From positions 1-11,930 of the forward strand of contig JAFDVT010000562.1 of the NCBI GenBank assembly GCA_018268875.1: DNA of 11,930 nucleotides. The letters are read 5' to 3'. Within the stretch, counting starts at the first letter, position 1. Each line of letters opens with the position of its first letter. The position numbers were made by a program, and so were the translations under genes. Source of the stretch: Acidobacteriota bacterium (GTDB lineage: Bacteria; Acidobacteriota; Terriglobia; Bryobacterales; Bryobacteraceae). Shown one piece after another: positions 1 to 6,516 of this stretch. The notes below the pieces were generated by a model. The model searched no databases. It was not told the DNA's origin and saw nothing but the letters and a program-made list of their open reading frames with translations.

Positions 1-564
1 ACGCACCAGGTTCAGGCAGCGCGTACGCCAGGGTTCCTGCAAGCCTTCGAGGAACAAGTCCTCGCCTTGCAGCGAACACACAACGGGCCGCTGCAGCCGT
101 TCCCGCAATGGCTTGGCCAGCGAGATGAGCAACGTATACGGCAGCACGATCACATCCGGACGAGGTTCGGCTTCGGCCCAGTCCAGCAGCTTTTCGAACT
201 CCTTGCGCAGCACGCCATGCACGCCGCGCAGCGTCGATTCGGTGAGCTCGCCCAAATCCTTCGGCGAGGTCTGGATCGATCCACTCGTCGCGGCGCGAAT
301 CACCGCTGGCGAATCCCACAAACGGTCGACAAACCGCGGCAGTTTGCGAAACAATGCGGACTTCTGCTGCAGATAGATGCTGATTCCGCCAAAAAACACG
401 CGGCCGCCGGCGACATTTTCCTCGTCGGTTAGGAGCGGCGTGTACAGCGGCACTAGTGTGACTTCGTGGCCGAGCGTTCGCATTTCACGCGCCAGGTTAT
501 TGTCGCGGATGCAACTGCCGCAGTACATGCTGGCGGCCCCGGCCGTGATTTGCAGAACCTTCAT
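1..564 (-). CDS. Family 4 glycosyltransferase, N-terminal part (cut by window edge)
   Basis: The reading frame is open from the ATG at 564 to the window edge, giving the first 188 residues. It opens with MKVLQITAGAASMYCGSCIR, a beta strand followed by a glycine-rich loop typical of the N-terminal Rossmann half of GT-B glycosyltransferases. Later come a GHEVTLVPLYTP strand (from about residue 33), a GGISIYLQQK segment and a VCSLQGEDLF segment. Such enzymes transfer a sugar from a nucleotide donor to lipid or glycan acceptors at the inner face of the membrane. The donor-binding C-terminal half lies outside the window, so donor and acceptor cannot be inferred. It lies 6 bp downstream of the ALDH gene on the same strand, so co-transcription is likely. 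No strong Shine-Dalgarno sequence is visible before the start. The family call is good; the substrate is unknown. Confidence 0.8.
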   Translation of the reverse strand, partial: MKVLQITAGAASMYCGSCIRDNNLAREMRTLGHEVTLVPLYTPLLTDEENVAGGRVFFGGISIYLQQKSALFRKLPRFVDRLWDSPAVIRAATSGSIQTSPKDLGELTESTLRGVHGVLRKEFEKLLDWAEAEPRPDVIVLPYTLLISLAKPLRERLQRPVVCSLQGEDLFLEGLQEPWRTRCLNLVR

Positions 565-570
565 GTCGCT

Positions 571-1983
571 CTAGCCCGCCATTTGGAACGCCCGGCGCGC
601 GTACAGATGGTCGAACAGATTGCCTTCGTGCGGCTGGTCCCAACTGATGACGTTGGTTTGAATTGCGCCAAAGTTGAGACGTCCGACATGCGGAGACGTA
701 AGCAGCCGTTGCCGGAATTGCGGATTGTTGGTGATCGCGGTCACCACCAGCGTCGGTCCCAGAACCTCCGGCATGTCCGCCTCGGGCGCTTCCACCACCG
801 AGGCGAAGGGGAACAGAAATTCGCGAATCGCCATCGGGTGATCCGCGCCGCAGGACACGATCGTCGGCAGCAAGTACGTACAACCGTCGAGTTCGGCGAT
901 GCGCTCCGCGCCGCGAAACTGCGCCGACACATCCAACGCTCCATCCAAATCGTTGTCCACCATCGCCGAGATACGGCGCCCGACATTGCCGTCGGCGAAC
1001 GGCGAAATCTGCGCGTTGTCGTTGTCGGCGGGCAGCGGACGGATCGACGCCAGCCTTGCCGCCAGCGCCTCCGCGATCTTTTTTCCATGGCGCGGCGTCC
1101 ACACGCCGGACGCATTCACGCAGGACCTTCCGCCGTTTTCGACAATCGACGCCGCGATGATGTCCAGATACTTTTCCCAGTTGTCCGCCTCGTCGTCGCC
1201 GAACACAATCTTGCTGTAGCCCGGCCCGTGGACCTCGACACGAGGATCGTTGGCCCAAACCTTGGTGGACGACACGTCGCCAAACACCATGCCACGTCCG
1301 CAGCGGCGCAAAATCTCGCTGCCACCCGCATGGTCGGCCGGATACAGGCTGAACGCTTCCTTTGGAGCCCCAGCGCGGATGAGCGCCTGCACGATGCGGT
1401 ACGGCGTCCAAGGCTCCGCCGAACCCGGCTTCAACACCAGCGGCACTTTCAAGGCGAACGACGGAATCCACAGCGAATGTACGCCGGGCGAATTATTGGG
1501 CAGCACGATGCCCAGCGAATCGGTACGCGGAAAGTAGCTGACCGCCTGCCCGTCCACCGAACCGAAGCCGCGATCGAGGATGCTCAGGTCCAGCCCGCGC
1601 GACAGCCCTCGCAGCACCGCGGCCATTTCCACCATCACGCCGTACACCTTGCGCATATTGCGGCGAACCATCACGTACGGCATTCCGGTGGTGGCCGAAA
1701 GCTGCCGGACGTAGTCCTCGGGCGATTGCTGCGTGTCGCCCAGCGGCAGGTTCCCATGCAGGAACTCCTCGCCGGCCTTCTTGCAGATGCCGATCAAATC
1801 GGCGACGCTGAACTGGTCGAGCGCCCGTTTCGCTGACTTCTGATCGAGCAGGTCCCGCCGGATCAGCCCGGAATTCGCCTGGCTGATTTCGACGAACATT
1901 TCCCTGGTCCGGTGATGCGGCGTAACCGTAACATCGACGCTTCGGTACGGCTCGCCTTTTCGCAGAATCGGAAAGTGCAGCAT
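571..1983 (-). CDS. Aldehyde dehydrogenase-superfamily protein
   Basis: A complete 470-residue protein, near the usual ALDH length. A cofactor-binding stretch lies around residues 158-190 (LGIVLPNNSPGVHSLWIPSF, then VLKPG with K185). A candidate general base is E250 in EVHGPGYSKIV. The likely catalytic cysteine is C288 in ENGGRSCVNASG. The EFLFPFASVVEAP segment near 388-400 matches the ALDH EEIFGP region. The family oxidises aldehydes with NAD(P), or in LuxC-like branches reduces acyl thioesters; the sequence does not decide between these. The roughly 90-residue N-terminal region (opening with MLHFPILRKGEPYRS) is unlike classical ALDHs. The start at 1983 has no clear Shine-Dalgarno sequence but has a TAAAAT box just upstream, so the message could be leaderless. 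M29 at 1899 is an alternative start. It probably shares a transcript with the glycosyltransferase. Confidence 0.85.
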   Translation of the reverse strand: MLHFPILRKGEPYRSVDVTVTPHHRTREMFVEISQANSGLIRRDLLDQKSAKRALDQFSVADLIGICKKAGEEFLHGNLPLGDTQQSPEDYVRQLSATTGMPYVMVRRNMRKVYGVMVEMAAVLRGLSRGLDLSILDRGFGSVDGQAVSYFPRTDSLGIVLPNNSPGVHSLWIPSFALKVPLVLKPGSAEPWTPYRIVQALIRAGAPKEAFSLYPADHAGGSEILRRCGRGMVFGDVSSTKVWANDPRVEVHGPGYSKIVFGDDEADNWEKYLDIIAASIVENGGRSCVNASGVWTPRHGKKIAEALAARLASIRPLPADNDNAQISPFADGNVGRRISAMVDNDLDGALDVSAQFRGAERIAELDGCTYLLPTIVSCGADHPMAIREFLFPFASVVEAPEADMPEVLGPTLVVTAITNNPQFRQRLLTSPHVGRLNFGAIQTNVISWDQPHEGNLFDHLYARRAFQMAG

Positions 1984-2005
1984 GGTTTTATTTTAGGATG
2001 GCTCT
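1984..2005. promoter_or_regulatory. Divergent 22-bp intergenic region with -10-like box and RBS
   Basis: This AT-rich 22-bp strip is all that separates the ALDH start (minus) from the RidA start (plus). On the minus strand TAAAAT (1995-1990) resembles a sigma-70 -10 box and ends 6 nt before the ALDH ATG, so transcription could begin at or next to the start codon. I found no convincing -35 partner. On the plus strand AGGAT (1995-1999) is a plausible ribosome-binding site for RidA. The promoter for RidA must lie within the ALDH coding sequence, and any -35 for ALDH within RidA. Confidence 0.35.
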
Positions 2006-2482
2006 ATGACCTCTCCTAGACGCAAATTTCTGAAAGGTTCCGTCGCCACCGCCGCCGGAGTCGCCGCCGTGGCCGCCGCTCCTTCGCAGGCGCAGACCGG
2101 CTCGGCCGCCGCCCCGGTGAAGAAGGTACACCGCAAGCCGGGCGCCAAGGCTCCCACGACGCCGCCGCTGTTCAACGGCGCGGTGTCCTACGGCAATCTG
2201 CTGTTCATCGCTGGCAAGGGCGCGCACTTCCAGGGCGATATCAAGTCGCACACCAAGCATGTGCTCGACGAAGTGCAGAAGGAACTCGAAAACGCTGGGT
2301 CGTCGATGGAAAAGGTCCTCAAATGCAACGTGTATTTGAACGACCTGAAGGATTACGCGGGCATGAACGAAGTGTTCAAGGGCCGCTTCGGCATGGAGCC
2401 GCCAGTGCGCACGACGATCGCCGCCGCGGGAGGTATTCCCGGAGATTCACTCGTCGAAATCGACGTCATCGCCTACATCTAA
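2006..2482 (+). CDS. Exported (Tat-type) RidA-family enamine/imine deaminase
   Basis: A 158-residue RidA/YjgF/YER057c/UK114 protein. The N-terminus MTSPRRKFLKG has twin arginines (R5, R6) followed by FLK, then an alanine-rich hydrophobic stretch ending near APSQAQ (about residue 30). This is a Tat-type signal, so the protein is probably exported folded. The mature part has the family features: an LLFIAGKG strand (65-72), a TKHVLDEVQKELENAG helix (83-98), VYLNDL (109-114) and PPVRTT with R135. The C-terminal VEIDVIAYI supplies E151. R135 and E151 correspond to R105 and E120 of E. coli RidA, so activity is likely retained. Cytosolic RidA hydrolyses 2-aminoacrylate and related imines made by PLP enzymes; an exported form should act outside the cytoplasm. 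Single-gene transcript; its stop abuts that of the convergent J-domain gene. Family certain, substrate inferred. Confidence 0.9.
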   Translation: MTSPRRKFLKGSVATAAGVAAVAAAPSQAQTGSAAAPVKKVHRKPGAKAPTTPPLFNGAVSYGNLLFIAGKGAHFQGDIKSHTKHVLDEVQKELENAGSSMEKVLKCNVYLNDLKDYAGMNEVFKGRFGMEPPVRTTIAAAGGIPGDSLVEIDVIAYI

Positions 2483-3490
2483 TTAACGCCGCCGGATCAG
2501 GGTCGCGGCGCCGTAATTCAACTCGGCGCCGCCCCCGGTGTTCGTAGAGGTTGCAGACGTCACCTTCCAGGTCACCTGCAGGACATCGGCACGCACCAGC
2601 CGTAGGCTCAGCGTCCCCGCCGCGCCCCTGGGACCGCTCCACGGAACCGCTGCCAGATTGGGGTGCTTTTCGCGGAACCGGAAGGAGACGGAAGGCGAAA
2701 TCGCCAGGTCCGTCACGGCATACCGTCCCCGGTATTCGCCATGCAAGGTTCCATCAGGCTCCTGCCCCAACCGCAATTCGATGTATTCCGGCGGATAGAG
2801 CTTCGACATGCCTCCGGGTCCCGGATCGCCCGCATACAGCCACACGCCGGCCAAATCCGGCTTGGCGGCCACCGGAGCGACCGGTGCCGTTACGGATGGC
2901 GGCAACTTTACAGCCGGCACATCCTCCCGCATCGCGACCATGGGAGGCGGTTCCGTGTCCGCCGCCGACAGGTCCTGTTCCGCGACTTCAATTGCTTCAT
3001 GGGGCTTCGCTGCGGGCATTGCCGTCGAGCTTCGGCGCACAGGCGCAGGCGGCTGCGGCGGTTCGACCTTCATGGTTGGTGTACTCGCCGCAATCTGTGG
3101 AGGCTCTGCCGCCGGCCGATGCGAACGGATGCGGTCGCGCTCCGGGAGCAGCAACGCCAGCAGAGCCACCGTAGCCACGCCGCCCAACAGGAACGCGCTC
3201 AGCTTCCAGGTCACCTCACGCCGCTGCCAGGCCCGGTGCAGCGCAAAGACGGCGGCGGCATCCATCACACCACCCTGCATCGGGCGAACCATTGCAGTCT
3301 CAGCCGTCCTCGACTGGAGCAACTGTTCCACGATGCGATTGATCCGCGTTAGCTGCCGTTCCGCCATCCGGCGCAGTTCGGCATCCTGCTGCAGGTCCGG
3401 ATGCAGGAGCTTCACCAGTTGACGGTGCGCCTGTCGGATCTGTTCATCCGTGGCGTCCGCGGGAAGGCCCAATTCGTCATAAATCGTCAT
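2483..3490 (-). CDS. Membrane-anchored J-domain protein with C-terminal beta-rich domain
   Basis: Residues 1-60 are a J domain: MTIYDELGLPADATDEQIRQ, then LLHPDL with the signature HPD at 30-32, the motif that stimulates the DnaK ATPase. One hydrophobic helix follows at about 95-115 (LSAFLLGGVATVALLALLLP). Then come a Pro/Ala-rich linker (about 122-210) and a beta-rich C-terminal domain (about 211-335) with LAGVWLYAGDPG and YRGRYAVTDLAISP segments. The likely topology is J domain in the cytoplasm and C-terminal domain outside, which would let it tether DnaK at the membrane. There is no DnaJ Gly/Phe region or zinc domain, so it is not a canonical DnaJ. I start at 3490 because the J-domain consensus begins there; an in-frame ATG at 3529 would add 13 unlikely residues. 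Neither start has a clear RBS. It is the last gene of the minus-strand run after the toxin gene. Confidence 0.8.
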   Translation of the reverse strand: MTIYDELGLPADATDEQIRQAHRQLVKLLHPDLQQDAELRRMAERQLTRINRIVEQLLQSRTAETAMVRPMQGGVMDAAAVFALHRAWQRREVTWKLSAFLLGGVATVALLALLLPERDRIRSHRPAAEPPQIAASTPTMKVEPPQPPAPVRRSSTAMPAAKPHEAIEVAEQDLSAADTEPPPMVAMREDVPAVKLPPSVTAPVAPVAAKPDLAGVWLYAGDPGPGGMSKLYPPEYIELRLGQEPDGTLHGEYRGRYAVTDLAISPSVSFRFREKHPNLAAVPWSGPRGAAGTLSLRLVRADVLQVTWKVTSATSTNTGGGAELNYGAATLIRRR

Positions 3491-3534
3491 GCCGAAGCGG
3501 CTGCCGGCATCGCGCAGCCCTATCGACATATCGG

Positions 3535-3840
3535 CTATTGGGGAAAATTGTGAGAACTACGAGGCCATCTCTGTGCGCCGTGCAGAATACGCGAAACCTC
3601 TACGGCATCCTGCACGACACGATACACCACGACGAAAGGCAGCGGAGTCAAAACCAGCTCTCTTGAACCGGCAACTACGCCCCGCCGTCCAGAATGCGGG
3701 AATTGAGCCAGGCGCCCGATGCGTTCGTAAATTCGGTCGGCCACCGCGTCCGCGTTTTCCGGCGAATCGAACGCAATGAAATCCGCGATGTGCAACAGGT
3801 CGTCGGCGGCCTCGGGCGACCAACGAATCTTGTAGCTCAC
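3535..3840 (-). CDS. RelE/ParE-superfamily toxin
   Basis: A 101-residue basic protein with the ParE-type pattern. It opens with a strand IRWSPEAADDL (5-15), followed by helices through ADRIYERIGRLAQFPHSGRRG (34-54) and the core strands GSRELVLTPLPFVVVYRV (58-75). It ends with AVEVSRILHGAQRWP (79-93), where the VxxILHxxRxWP-like tail is typical of ParE toxins. ParE members poison gyrase; RelE members cleave mRNA at the ribosome. This one looks closer to ParE, but the target is not proven. The start is GTG at 3840, overlapping the antitoxin stop in the 4-bp sequence GTGA, so translation is probably coupled. The antitoxin comes first in the pair, as is usual. The protein looks full length and intact. 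Confidence 0.85.
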   Translation of the reverse strand: MSYKIRWSPEAADDLLHIADFIAFDSPENADAVADRIYERIGRLAQFPHSGRRGVVAGSRELVLTPLPFVVVYRVVQDAVEVSRILHGAQRWPRSSHNFPQ

Positions 3841-4061
3841 CGCCGCTGACGGGCGCGCAATCGCTCGCCCACTTGCTCATGCGTCAGGGACTCGCCGGCT
3901 TCGAGCGACCGGAACCCCGCCTGCGCCTCTTGCCGAAACCACTCGTCGTGGTCGACATAGCGCTCGACGAGTTGTGAAACATAGTCGGACGGGACGCTTT
4001 CATTGCTCGCGGCCAGCCGTTTCACCTTCTCTTCGGTTTCGGGATTCAGAACGACTTCCAT
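3837..4061 (-). CDS. ParD-like (ribbon-helix-helix type) antitoxin
   Basis: A 74-residue protein paired with the ParE-type toxin downstream. The N-terminal MEVVLNPETEEKVKRLA, followed by a second helix (about 23-36, VPSDYVSQLVERYV), fits a short strand plus two helices. That is the ribbon-helix-helix DNA-binding fold that dimerises on the operator. The C-terminal part (about 43-74, EAQAGFRSLEAGESLTHEQV onward) is charged and helical and would wrap the toxin, as in ParD/ParE complexes. If the family model holds, the pair represses its own transcription. However, only 9 bp separate this gene from the stop of the upstream SelA-like gene, so any operator would sit inside that gene. The start at 4061 is preceded by GGAAG only 1 nt away, an imperfect RBS. 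Confidence 0.8.
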   Translation of the reverse strand: MEVVLNPETEEKVKRLAASNESVPSDYVSQLVERYVDHDEWFRQEAQAGFRSLEAGESLTHEQVGERLRARQRR

Positions 4062-4070
4062 ACTTCCAGC

Positions 4071-5276
4071 CTAAACCGACGCCGCCTTCAAAACCGCGTG
4101 CAGACGCTTGGCCACCACCTGCGCCTCACCGGGCTGTAGCATCCACACACCCACAACCAGTTCCTCGTTCGTCGTGCCGGGGTTCAACTCGATCGACGGT
4201 TCACCTTCGCGCATCTGCTTCAAAACGTCACGAGGCGAGATCTTGATCTTCGACTGGTCCCACTGCAAATAGAGGTGCGGCACGTTGTTGGCAATCGGCG
4301 GCACCACGGTGCGGCCCTTCACCGAGGGGAGGCTTTCCGCGGAATCGGAAATCGTCTTGATGCGTTTTTCCCATTCCTTCCACTCGGCTTGATGGTCGCG
4401 CTTCATGTAGTTTTCCACCGCCACCATCATGCCCAGCATCTCTTCCTTGTTGACCTTGTGCCCGCGCGCGATCGAATCCGAATACGGCGACGAGTTCAAC
4501 CGCGCCGCCTCCACCAGATCCTTGCGCCCAATCAACATACCGGCGCTCTGGGGACCGCAAATGCCCTTACCACCGGAAATCGTTACCAGGTCGAAACCCA
4601 TCTTGGTCCACTTGGTCAGATTGCCCACCGGCGGAACATCCGCCGAACAGTCGTTGAACGTCGGGATCTTGTGCTTCTTTCCGAGCGCCACCCACTGCGC
4701 ATCCCGGATTTGTCCGCGCTCGTTGGCATCGTTGAAGAACAGCGCCATGGCCGTCTTCGAATTCACCGCCGCATCGAACTGTCCGGGCGTTTCGATCTCG
4801 ATCATCTTGATGCCGGTGGCCCGAACCGCGTGGTCGTACCCGTAACGATGCGCCTTCTGCACAATCACTTCACTCTTCAACCCAGTGAGGTCCGGCAATT
4901 GCTGGATCGCCTTCTGATCTTTCCCCGTAATACACGCAGCGGTTCCCGATGTGAGAGCGCCCGACGCGCCAGAGGTGATCATGACCGCCTCGGCGCCAAG
5001 CAACGACGCCAGCCTTGCGCCCACCGCATCATGCAGTTCCGTCAGCCGCACAAACGATCGCGAAGCGTAGTCGTAGGCCGCCACCACTTCCCGCTGCATC
5101 AGCGACGCCGACAGCATCGTGTACGTACCAGCCGCATTGATAAACGGCTTCACGCCGAGTTCCTTGAAGTAGTCCTTGGCATGGGTCGGCGCAGCCTTGG
5201 CCGCGCGTGCGGCAAAGACCCCACCGACAACAGGTAACGATGATAGGCTTTGTAGAAAGCTTCGACGATTGGCCAT
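4071..5276 (-). CDS. Exported SelA-like PLP-dependent enzyme (D-glucosaminate-6-P ammonia-lyase type)
   Basis: A 401-residue fold-type I PLP enzyme of the SelA/DgaE branch. MANRRSFLQSLSSL (R4, R5) with a following hydrophobic stretch to about AKA (28) is a Tat-type signal, so it is probably folded with PLP before export. The mature enzyme starts near GVKPFINAAGTYTML (41-55). A phosphate-binding loop lies at ITSGASGALTSGTAA (100-114). An Asp for the pyridine nitrogen is likely D209 in FNDCSAD. The Schiff-base lysine is K237 in ISGGKGICGPQSAG, matching SelA-type SGDKLLGGPQ. Relatives include selenocysteine synthase and D-glucosaminate-6-phosphate ammonia-lyase; with no tRNA context and an export signal, a lyase or eliminase role outside the cytoplasm fits better. 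The adjacent divergent amidohydrolase supports a shared pathway. Family secure, substrate unknown. Confidence 0.85.
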   Translation of the reverse strand: MANRRSFLQSLSSLPVVGGVFAARAAKAAPTHAKDYFKELGVKPFINAAGTYTMLSASLMQREVVAAYDYASRSFVRLTELHDAVGARLASLLGAEAVMITSGASGALTSGTAACITGKDQKAIQQLPDLTGLKSEVIVQKAHRYGYDHAVRATGIKMIEIETPGQFDAAVNSKTAMALFFNDANERGQIRDAQWVALGKKHKIPTFNDCSADVPPVGNLTKWTKMGFDLVTISGGKGICGPQSAGMLIGRKDLVEAARLNSSPYSDSIARGHKVNKEEMLGMMVAVENYMKRDHQAEWKEWEKRIKTISDSAESLPSVKGRTVVPPIANNVPHLYLQWDQSKIKISPRDVLKQMREGEPSIELNPGTTNEELVVGVWMLQPGEAQVVAKRLHAVLKAASV

Positions 5277-5293
5277 GATCCTACATTCCTATC
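5274..5293. promoter_or_regulatory. Overlapping divergent start codons (CATG) and upstream GATAGGAAT element
   Basis: The palindrome CATG at 5274-5277 contains both start codons: ATG of the SelA-like gene on minus (5276-5274) and ATG of the amidohydrolase on plus (5275-5277). There is no intergenic DNA, so each gene's promoter and ribosome-binding region must lie within the other's signal-peptide codons. On the minus strand GATAGGAAT (5293-5285) and a nearer TAGGA are candidate Shine-Dalgarno or promoter elements for the SelA-like gene. On the plus strand I see no good ribosome-binding site before 5275. Confidence 0.5.
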
Positions 5294-6516
5294 ACAGATT
5301 CGCGCTAGCGTTTTTGATGGTGTCCGCTTGTGGCGCCGCGCAGACGGGGCAATATGACCTCATCCTGCAGGGCGGCACCGTCATCGACCCGAGGAACAAC
5401 ATCAACGCCATCCGGGATGTCGCCATTAAGGACGGCAAAATCGCCGCCGTGGCCGAAAACATTCCCGCGCCGCAGGGCAAACGCATCGTCAACGCTCGCG
5501 GATTGTACGTCACGCCGGGCCTTGTCGACATCCACGTTCACGTCTATGCCGGAACGGGGGAGAAAGGCTCCTACGCGGGCGACCTTTCGGTGTATCCAGA
5601 CGATCACAGCTTCCGCGCCTGCACCACCACCATGGTGGACGCCGGATCCTCGGGCGCCAACAATTTCCCGGACTTCAAGCAACGCGTCATCGACCGCGCC
5701 CGTACGCGCGTCCTCGCCTTCGTCAACATCGTCAACAAAGGGATGCGCGGCGGCGCCATCGAACAGGACCTCAGCGACATGAACGTCGCCAAAACCGTCG
5801 ACGTCATCAAGGCGTACCCGGACACCATCGTCGGCATCAAAACCGCGCATTATGCCGGCCCGGAGTGGACTCCCGTCGACCATGCCGTTGAAGCCGGCAA
5901 ACAGACCAACCGGCCGGTGATGGTGGACTTCGGCATCTTCCACATCGAACGGCCTCACGCGGATCTAGTGTTGAAGCACCTTCGTCCCGGCGACATCTAT
6001 ACGCACATGTACCTCGAACGCGTTCCGATGTTCGATGAAAGCGGCAAACTTCGCCCGTATCTCAAGCAGGCTCGCCAGCGCGGCGTATTCTTCGACGTCG
6101 GCCACGGCGGCGGCAGTTTTATTTACCGCTACGCCGTCCCGGCCACGCAGCAGGGCTTTTTTCCGGATTCGATTTCCACCGATCTCCACGTGGGCAGCAT
6201 GAATGCCGGCATGAAGGATATGACCAACGTCATGTCCAAGATGCTCAACTTGCGCATGCCGCTTGCCGACGTAATCCAGGCCTCCACCTGGAACCCGGCC
6301 AAGGAAATCCGCCGCCAGGAATTTGGGCATCTCACGCCGGGAGCGGTGGCCGACCTGGCGGTCTTCAAGCTGGAAAAAGGCGACTTCGGATTCTTCGACG
6401 TCGCGCAGAAGGGCTTTCAGGGAACGCAGAAGCTAGGCTGCGAAATGACCATTTTCGGCGGAAAAGTCCTGTGGGACCTGAACGCCAGAGCGGTCGACAA
6501 ATGGGACGCTAAATAA
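5275..6516 (+). CDS. Exported amidohydrolase (dihydroorotase-like, Atu3266/EF0837-type metallohydrolase)
   Basis: A 413-residue amidohydrolase-superfamily protein. MILHSYHRFALAFLMVSACG is an export signal; VSAC around C19 also fits a lipobox, so it may be a lipoprotein. The early YDLILQGGTVIDP and DVAIKDGKIAAV segments form the usual N-terminal beta sandwich. Metal ligands in order: H87 and H89 (VDIHVHVYAG), a candidate carboxylated lysine K189 (VGIKTAHYAG), H244 (GDIYTHMYLE) and D303 (ISTDLHVGSMN). Where a His is expected after the fifth strand the sequence has D218 (PVMVDFG). Characterised relatives include deacetylases such as Atu3266, which acts on acetyl-mandelate. The start at 5275 is chosen because it gives an intact signal; the frame is open further upstream but would run antisense through the SelA-like gene. 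The divergent pairing with a SelA-like PLP enzyme recalls similar pairs elsewhere. Confidence 0.85.
   Translation: MILHSYHRFALAFLMVSACGAAQTGQYDLILQGGTVIDPRNNINAIRDVAIKDGKIAAVAENIPAPQGKRIVNARGLYVTPGLVDIHVHVYAGTGEKGSYAGDLSVYPDDHSFRACTTTMVDAGSSGANNFPDFKQRVIDRARTRVLAFVNIVNKGMRGGAIEQDLSDMNVAKTVDVIKAYPDTIVGIKTAHYAGPEWTPVDHAVEAGKQTNRPVMVDFGIFHIERPHADLVLKHLRPGDIYTHMYLERVPMFDESGKLRPYLKQARQRGVFFDVGHGGGSFIYRYAVPATQQGFFPDSISTDLHVGSMNAGMKDMTNVMSKMLNLRMPLADVIQASTWNPAKEIRRQEFGHLTPGAVADLAVFKLEKGDFGFFDVAQKGFQGTQKLGCEMTIFGGKVLWDLNARAVDKWDAK

Noticed and set aside
466..1836. 456-residue plus-strand open frame
   Set aside because: Antisense to the ALDH gene. It is Arg/His-rich with no recognisable motif and is a by-product of GC-biased codon use.
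2551..3352. Plus-strand open frames of 207-229 residues
   Set aside because: Antisense shadows of the J-domain gene's Pro/Ala-rich linker; no domain content.
4275..5237. 320-residue plus-strand open frame
   Set aside because: Antisense to the SelA-like gene, which carries all the PLP motifs; no independent support.
5176..5274. Upstream extension of the amidohydrolase to ATG 5176
   Set aside because: It would bury the signal peptide behind 33 Arg/Ala-rich residues antisense to the SelA-like signal; the start at 5275 gives a proper export signal.
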